Origin: Candidatus Obscuribacterales bacterium
GTDB lineage: Bacteria > Cyanobacteriota > Vampirovibrionia > Obscuribacterales > Obscuribacteraceae
Assembly (NCBI GenBank): GCA_021732245.1
Contig: JAKFVJ010000472.1
Location: 1-9,292, forward strand
Direction: 5' to 3'
DNA length: 9,292 bases
Shown here piece after piece: positions 4,830 through 9,292 of this stretch; the first letter of the stretch is position 1, and every line of letters starts with the position of its first letter. Made by a program: the position numbers and the translations under genes. The notes beneath the pieces are model-generated. The model did not search any database. It saw nothing but the letters and a program-made list of their open reading frames with translations, and was not told the DNA's origin.

Positions 4830-6287
4830 ATGAATACAAACATAAATCAAGAAGCGCTTGCCTTCCTGCAATCAACTTACAAGTTGTCGGCTGACCAATT
4901 GGAGAAATTACTCGTTCTGGCAACTAACAGCAAGAACGCATACTCCGATATCTATTTCCAGGTTGGCACGGAAGAAGGCATTTCATTACAGCAAGGCTCA
5001 ATCATGAAGCCTTATCGAAACCTCACCGGTGGCGCCGGCGTGCGCTCCGTAATCGGTGACAAAACAGGCTATTCATTTACCGACAATGTCAATTATAGAA
5101 ATCTAGCTAAAGCGGCCAAAACCGCCGGAGCGATCGTTAAGTATGGGTCCGGCACTGAGGCTATCAAGGAGAGTTCTCGCTCAGCCTCATCGCAACTGAA
5201 GGATCTATATCCGGTTGAAGAGACATTACTTGGTGTTTCCCTGGCTGAGAAAATCAATCTGCTGAGACAAATTGACGAATTGGTGCGTGCTCTGGATGAG
5301 AGAATCACCAACGTCACAGCCAACATATATGTCAGCGAAGAGATTATTGTCATCGCGACATCTCTCGATGAGCTCGTTATCGATAGACGCCCCATGTTGT
5401 CGTTAGGCGTTACCTGCTTGGCTGAAGATGGCGCCAACAAACAGATCGGCAGATCAGCCGGCGGCGGGCGAGTTGATTTCTCTTTCGTCTACGAAGACGA
5501 TCGGTGGCAATCATTCGCTTTAGAAGCTGCGCGAGATGCAATCAACAAACTATCGGCGAAAGATGCGCCGGCAGGAGAAATGACCGTAGTTTTGGGATCA
5601 GGCTGGCCTGGCATCCTTGTGCATGAAGCAATTGGACATCCGCTAGAGTTGGATTTCAACCGCAAAGATGCATCGGTGTTTTCCAAAAGCCTCGATCAAA
5701 AGGTCGCGTCTGAACTATGCACGCTGGTTGACGATGGCACAATAGCCGACCGCCGAGGATCTCTCAACATTGACGATGAGGGAACACCAACACAACGAAC
5801 CGTGCTTATCGAAGACGGCATACTGAAAAATTACATGTCCGATCGCATGAACGCAGCGCTTGTCGGCAAGAGCTCATCAGGCAACGGCAGACGAGAAAGC
5901 TACAGATTTGCTCCGCAACCACGCATGACCAACACGTTTATGCTTCCGGGTCAATCAACTCCTGAAGAGATCATATCTTCAGTAAAGCATGGTCTGTACG
6001 CCTTTAGCTTCGCCGATGGGCAAGTCGATGTTGCATCCGGCAACTTCACGTTTGCGGCAAACGGCGCTCGCATGATCCGCGACGGCAAATTGGCCGAGTA
6101 CGTCAATGGAGCCACGCTTATCGATAATGCAGCCAAAGCCCTCAAGAATATTTCCATGGTCGGCAACGACTTCGCGCTCGACAAGGGAATAGGCAATTGC
6201 GGCAAAGGCGGTCAATCGGTTCCCGTTGGTGTCGGTATGCCCACGGTTCGCATTAACAACCTAACCGTCGGCGGCACCGGCAAGTAA
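4830..6287 (+). CDS. tldD: TldD, metal-bearing subunit of the TldD/TldE peptidase
   Basis: A 485-residue protein, matching the usual TldD length of about 480. The catalytic motif HEAIGH (HExxxH) is at residues 265-270 within GWPGILVHEAIGHPLELDF, and the third metal ligand is expected to be C457 in the GNCGKGGQSVPVG block; all three are intact. The family forms a TldD/TldE heterodimer in the cytoplasm that degrades unfolded or extended peptides. In E. coli it matures microcin B17 and degrades the CcdA antitoxin. Position 271-272 is PL where many homologues have GL. The start has AGAGG at 7 bases. The gene sits 13 bases after adk and 14 before tldE, with nearly the same GAGGAAATCA word before both starts. 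I see no RiPP precursor nearby, so a general peptide-clearing role is the safer inference. Confidence 0.96.
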   Translation: MNTNINQEALAFLQSTYKLSADQLEKLLVLATNSKNAYSDIYFQVGTEEGISLQQGSIMKPYRNLTGGAGVRSVIGDKTGYSFTDNVNYRNLAKAAKTAGAIVKYGSGTEAIKESSRSASSQLKDLYPVEETLLGVSLAEKINLLRQIDELVRALDERITNVTANIYVSEEIIVIATSLDELVIDRRPMLSLGVTCLAEDGANKQIGRSAGGGRVDFSFVYEDDRWQSFALEAARDAINKLSAKDAPAGEMTVVLGSGWPGILVHEAIGHPLELDFNRKDASVFSKSLDQKVASELCTLVDDGTIADRRGSLNIDDEGTPTQRTVLIEDGILKNYMSDRMNAALVGKSSSGNGRRESYRFAPQPRMTNTFMLPGQSTPEEIISSVKHGLYAFSFADGQVDVASGNFTFAANGARMIRDGKLAEYVNGATLIDNAAKALKNISMVGNDFALDKGIGNCGKGGQSVPVGVGMPTVRINNLTVGGTGK

Positions 6288-6301
6288 TCGAGGAAATCAT
6301 A

Positions 6302-7624
6302 ATGAACAATCACAAACTAGAACAGTTAGCCGAGTTCGTAATCAAAGAAGGACTACGGCTTGGAGCTACCGATTGCGCTGTTTCCATGTACATCGGGGAT
6401 TCAATCACTACAGAAGTACGTCTCGGAGAGGTTGAAAAACAAGAAGGTGCACAGGAATCCGGGCTCACTTTCACCGGGTACCTTGGCAAAAAGAGTGTTA
6501 GTGTCTCGTCAACGAATTTCCGTCGAGATGCCTTGACGAAACTCATCAGACAAGCAATTGAAATGGCCAAAGCAACTGAAGAGGATCAATTTGCAGGACT
6601 TGTGGACAAGCACTTGCTCGCCACAAACATTCCTGATTTGGATCTCTTTGATCCGGCACTAGAAAAGCTGGCACCGGAGAAGAAAATCGCTCTTGCCTTA
6701 GCGGCCGAAAAGGCAGCACGTCTATATGATCCGCGCATCAGCAACAGTGATGGTGCTTCATTCAGCAACACATCGGCGATTGTTGTCTACGCAAACTCCC
6801 TAGGCTTTTTGGGCAGCTACCAATCAACTTCATGCGGACTAAGTGCTTCAGTTATTGCGACGGACGAAAACAATGTGCTGCAATCTGCAGGCTGGTATTC
6901 CGGCAGCAGATTTTTTAGCACCTTGCTCAGCCCTGAAGAAGTCGGAATAGAAGCAGCCAAGCGGACTATACGACAACTCGGTGCCCGAAAAGTAGAGACA
7001 CAACAAGTGCCAGTCATTTTCGAGCCGACAAGAGCGAGCCGACTATTGACTCAATTTGTTAGTGCTGCCAACGGCGATTCTATATACAATCGGTCGTCGA
7101 TCTTCCTGGATAAAGTAGGTGAGCTTATTGCCAACCCGGCCGTTCAAATCATCGACAATCCGCTGATACCACAGGCACTGGGATCCTTTCCTTTCAACCG
7201 GGAAGGTCTACCGGCCGTCAAACGGCAAATCGTCAAGGACGGCGTTTTGCAAACCTACCTGCTTACTGGTTATGCAGCACGCAAATTAGGACTACAGCCC
7301 AACGGTGGTGCAACAGGCAACCTGTCCATCACTCCGGGCAATATGTCGTTTGATGAAATCGTCGGCACAGTTAAGAGCGGGCTTCTACTCACCGGCACAT
7401 TTGGTTCCGGTTTCAATCCCGTAACCGGCACCTATTCCGTAGGCGCAAATGGAATATGGATTGAGAATGGTGAACTTGCATATCCAGTGCACGAAATAAC
7501 AATTGCGGGCAACATGCTGGAAATGTTCAAGAGCATCGAAGCCATCGGTAACGATCCAATCACTACATCACCAGTGTCATCGCCAACTTTGAAAATTACT
7601 TCAATGATGGTAGCTGGTAAGTAA
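6302..7624 (+). CDS. tldE: TldE (PmbA), non-metal partner of TldD
   Basis: A 440-residue protein close to the 450 of E. coli PmbA/TldE. Family blocks seen include ATDCAVSMYIGDS near the start, the EPTRASRLL block at about 241-249, a YNRSSIFLDKVGE block, and the PFNREGLPAVKRQIVKDG and TYLLTGYAARKLGL blocks. There is no HExxxH motif, as expected for the TldE subunit, which lines the chamber of the heterodimer while TldD carries the metal. The adjacent order tldD-tldE and the 14-base gap with GAGG (6290-6293) fit stoichiometric production. A hairpin with T-run about 18 bases after the stop probably ends or thins the transcript. Both subunits are intact, so the complex is likely functional. Confidence 0.95.
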   Translation: MNNHKLEQLAEFVIKEGLRLGATDCAVSMYIGDSITTEVRLGEVEKQEGAQESGLTFTGYLGKKSVSVSSTNFRRDALTKLIRQAIEMAKATEEDQFAGLVDKHLLATNIPDLDLFDPALEKLAPEKKIALALAAEKAARLYDPRISNSDGASFSNTSAIVVYANSLGFLGSYQSTSCGLSASVIATDENNVLQSAGWYSGSRFFSTLLSPEEVGIEAAKRTIRQLGARKVETQQVPVIFEPTRASRLLTQFVSAANGDSIYNRSSIFLDKVGELIANPAVQIIDNPLIPQALGSFPFNREGLPAVKRQIVKDGVLQTYLLTGYAARKLGLQPNGGATGNLSITPGNMSFDEIVGTVKSGLLLTGTFGSGFNPVTGTYSVGANGIWIENGELAYPVHEITIAGNMLEMFKSIEAIGNDPITTSPVSSPTLKITSMMVAGK

Positions 7625-7641
7625 CAACAAGCCCATGACTC

Positions 7642-7676
7642 AAACGGACATGTCCATATTCAGGCGTGTCCGTTTT
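7642..7676 (+). terminator. Terminator-like hairpin after tldE
   Basis: AAACGGACATG (7642-7652) pairs with CGTGTCCGTTT (7665-7675), 11 bp with one T/G wobble, a 12-base loop and a TTTT run at 7673-7676. It is a reasonable intrinsic terminator for the adk-tldD-tldE group. The next start is only 18 bases away at 7694, so the following pair relies on readthrough or on a promoter inside tldE. Confidence 0.65.
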
Positions 7677-7693
7677 ACCACAGGAAACACACT

Positions 7694-8215
7694 ATGAAAA
7701 ACACAATAGTTAGAGCCATAAAATACTTGCTGACTGCGCTCAACCAAGACAAGTATATACTAGCTGGACTGGCACTCACATTGTTTGTGCTTAGCTCGGC
7801 ATTCCCAGCTTCAATTCAGTTGGGCTCAAATGTTCTTGCTTCAGCTCTAATCGCAGCAGTATTTGTTCACATCAGCTTGATAGTTGCTGTGCCGATTACG
7901 TTTGCCTTGTTTGATTACACCAAAGTAGGCGAATACAAACTCTCTCTCAAAAAGTTGTCGCTGAAGGAAAAACTTTTCATCGACGCCTTAACGTTTGGTT
8001 TGGGAGCGATAGGACTGCAAGTACTGTCTTCACTTTTCTCCTCCGTAATTTCACTATCCGGCGGTATAGTTGCCGTCCTTATCATATTCGCCTGCGAAAT
8101 TGTGGCGCTCGGCATAGACAGATTCGAAGAAGTTTTGAAAGAACGTGACGACGACGAGGGTATGACTCGTCAAGGCAAGCGCAAACCCACTCAGCCAAAA
8201 GGAAATAAGTCATGA
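7694..8215 (+). CDS. Unknown four-helix inner-membrane protein
   Basis: A 173-residue protein with no family I recognise. Four hydrophobic segments are evident: about 21-38, 47-72, 97-119 and 122-141. A short basic N-terminus precedes the first, a basic loop rich in Lys and Leu (about 77-94) separates the second and third, and the tail from 142 is very charged, first acidic (KERDDDEG) then basic (RQGKRKPTQPKGNK). The positive-inside rule puts N-terminus, middle loop and tail in the cytoplasm. AGGAAA (7682-7687) precedes the ATG. Its TGA overlaps the next start as ATGA, so the downstream secreted protein is translationally coupled and the two probably act together at the cell envelope. Confidence 0.85.
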   Translation: MKNTIVRAIKYLLTALNQDKYILAGLALTLFVLSSAFPASIQLGSNVLASALIAAVFVHISLIVAVPITFALFDYTKVGEYKLSLKKLSLKEKLFIDALTFGLGAIGLQVLSSLFSSVISLSGGIVAVLIIFACEIVALGIDRFEEVLKERDDDEGMTRQGKRKPTQPKGNKS

Positions 8216-8820
8216 AACTAATGGCCACGATAGCTTTACTTGGAGTCTTGTGCCTGCAAGTTGGAGCCACACCCGTATCTGCCCAGAGCTGCAAGACTGA
8301 GAAACAGTGTCAGCACCAAATGCGACAATTCTTCGACGCTCAAAAGACGGTTCAGCTTAATCTCTCCGGCGGATCGGCAGTCGTCGAACCAGACGACAGA
8401 AAATTTACCGTGAGAAAGAGCTCCAAATTCAAGTTTATCGGATTTCTCAAACTGACCGTAAACGGCTCAGGCACCATTAAAAAGTCATTTCCGAATGGCG
8501 AACAAGGTGGCACCGTCACCTTTAATGGAGCAGGCACCATTGAATACAACGACAGCGGGCAAATCGTGTTTGTGGGCAGCAAAGAACGCAAACTGAACGT
8601 GACGGCTGTTGACGTAACACATGTTGTGCTGTTGGATAACACCATAGGCGTTGTTGAGAAGTGCAAATTCGTTGATGCCTATAGAAATTCCGAGGTATAT
8701 GCCTTGGCTTGTGATCAAGTCTCTGCATATACTGAGGCAACTGCAATGGTCTGGCGCTGCAAAACCTCCAAAGCGCACGACAACGCAAAGGTGACTGAAG
8801 TCAAGTCAGAAGCTCAATAA
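8212..8820 (+). CDS. Secreted protein with a 16-residue cysteine-phased repeat
   Basis: A 202-residue protein with a signal peptide: basic start, hydrophobic core at about 5-19, and cleavage predicted after A24 (VSA-Q). C14 does not sit in a good lipobox, so a free secreted or periplasmic protein is likely. Mature C27 and C33 could pair. Residues 79-121 are strand-rich with a short duplication, VNGSGTI (83-89) and FNGAGTI (104-110). The C-terminus has an exact 16-residue period: C151, C167 and C183 begin three units that share A at position 6, Tyr/His at position 7 and Ala/Ser at position 10 (A156/A172/A188, Y157/Y173/H189). A degenerate fourth unit may precede at 135-150. This suggests a small beta-solenoid, possibly with stacked cysteines. 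Coupled by ATGA to the membrane protein. Function unknown. Confidence 0.85.
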   Translation: MKLMATIALLGVLCLQVGATPVSAQSCKTEKQCQHQMRQFFDAQKTVQLNLSGGSAVVEPDDRKFTVRKSSKFKFIGFLKLTVNGSGTIKKSFPNGEQGGTVTFNGAGTIEYNDSGQIVFVGSKERKLNVTAVDVTHVVLLDNTIGVVEKCKFVDAYRNSEVYALACDQVSAYTEATAMVWRCKTSKAHDNAKVTEVKSEAQ

Positions 8821-8841
8821 CGTTATCTCTCGGAATTGTAG

Positions 8842-8864
8842 GGGCGCATTGCATGCGCCCTTTT
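8842..8864 (+). terminator. Intrinsic terminator after the secreted-protein gene
   Basis: GGGCGCAT (8842-8849) pairs with ATGCGCCC (8853-8860) around TGC and is followed by TTTT. It is 21 bases after the stop. GC-rich stem plus T-run makes it the most standard terminator in the window. Confidence 0.75.
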
Positions 8865-8966
8865 CGAAGAATCTCGCGTGTTAAAGACGTGAGATTCTTC
8901 GCGTTGCCTACCCTGAGCAAGGAGACGACACTAGATGTGTCGTCGGATCGAACGGGCTCAGAATGA
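8865..8966. repeat. Composite palindromic intergenic element (REP-like candidate)
   Basis: It starts right after the terminator T-run. A 15-bp stem, 8865-8879 with 8887-8901 (one G/T wobble, GTTAAAG loop), carries GAAGAATCTC/GAGATTCTTC. An inner perfect 8-bp stem GACGACAC/GTGTCGTC (8924-8931/8937-8944) is enclosed by CTGAGC/GCTCAG (8913-8918/8956-8961) and followed by GAATGACA. The words GAGATTCTTCGC and GCTCAGAATGACA resemble the two ends of dispersed palindromic repeats that I recall between genes in several bacterial phyla, here pushed apart by the inner hairpin. Copy number cannot be judged from one window. Confidence 0.5.
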
Positions 8967-8991
8967 CAAATTAAACAAGGAGACCATAGCC

Positions 8992-9292
8992 ATGGTTACA
9001 AGAAACATCACATCAACACTGATGTCGCTGATTTTCTTGAGCGCGGTATCAACCGGCAGCGCCTTTTGCGCTCCGGATTCATCACTTAGTTCAGCAAAAC
9101 CGGCGATTTCCCTTACCAAAACTCAACTCAAAGGCAAAGTCACACAAGACGCCACTGCTCTAAAGTCCATACAACCAAAAATAGATACGAGTCCCCCGCT
9201 GACAGGCAAAATCAAAAAGCATGCCCTCTGGGATGCTTACGAAGCAGTTCTCAGCAAAACCGATGAGCGTGGACGAGTACCAAAATGCTTCC
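8992..9292 (+). CDS. Unknown exported protein, 3' end cut by the window
   Basis: AAGGAGA (8977-8983) lies 8 bases before the ATG at 8992 and the frame stays open for 100 complete codons to the edge. The start MVTRNITSTLMSLIFLSAVS and the following small residues form a clear signal peptide; cleavage is likely after A24 or A27 (GSA-F or FCA-P). The visible mature part is Ser/Lys/Thr-rich and low in complexity (about 28-75), with several KxKG-like patches (QLKGKV, TGKIKK), then becomes more ordered (HALWDAYEAVLSK). C26 is not in a lipobox. I do not recognise the family. It follows the composite palindromic element and may have its own promoter there. Confidence 0.8.
   Translation, partial: MVTRNITSTLMSLIFLSAVSTGSAFCAPDSSLSSAKPAISLTKTQLKGKVTQDATALKSIQPKIDTSPPLTGKIKKHALWDAYEAVLSKTDERGRVPKCF

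Noticed and set aside
4076..8820. TldD/TldE as part of a RiPP (modified peptide) cluster
   Set aside because: No precursor-like short gene, cyclodehydratase, radical SAM enzyme or exporter is visible near it; the known housekeeping-type peptide degradation role is enough.

Overview
The window is a gene-dense bacterial segment of moderate GC content, by eye somewhat under 50%. It holds ten genes: two on the minus strand (1-940) and eight on the plus strand (1530-9292), separated by a 589-base divergent region. Nearly every gene has a clear GGAG/GAGG-type Shine-Dalgarno (SD) site 6-9 bases before its start. Several genes match nothing I recognise, and some intergenic palindromes are long. I cannot name the organism. 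A member of the non-photosynthetic Cyanobacteriota (Vampirovibrionia/Melainabacteria) or a similarly under-studied phylum would fit, but that is only an impression.

Minus strand: a 98-residue protein with a possible ferredoxin-like (inhibitor I9-like) C-terminus (940-644) is followed, after a hairpin, by the N-terminal region of a DUF4139-family protein (560-96). That frame reaches a TGA at 96-98 and then continues in frame to the window edge with residues that look like the start of the DUF4139 domain. It is therefore probably a nonsense-interrupted or readthrough gene, not a genuine 154-residue protein.

The divergent region (941-1529) has no convincing gene. It contains an imperfect direct repeat, several hairpins and, immediately before the 1530 gene, a terminator-like hairpin that ends against that gene's SD.

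Plus strand: an unknown 181-residue protein is closely coupled to a beta-hydroxyacid dehydrogenase of the tartronate-semialdehyde/3-hydroxyisobutyrate family (1530-2962). An unknown 320-residue protein with a His/Cys cluster follows (3037-3999). Next is a tight trio: adenylate kinase with an added N-terminal membrane segment, then tldD and tldE, the two halves of the TldD/TldE metallopeptidase (4076-7624, gaps of 13 and 14 bases). After a terminator-like hairpin come a four-helix membrane protein and a secreted protein with a 16-residue cysteine-phased repeat, overlapping by ATGA (7694-8820). The last part is a composite palindromic intergenic element (8842-8966) and the start of a second exported protein cut by the window edge (8992-9292).

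How the genes work together: the adk-tldD-tldE trio and the membrane/secreted pair look like true translationally close units. Most other junctions carry a stem-loop just before the next SD with too little room for an ordinary promoter, so much of the plus strand may be one long transcript punctuated by partial terminators or processing hairpins. No RNA genes, CRISPR arrays, transposases or phage genes were seen.
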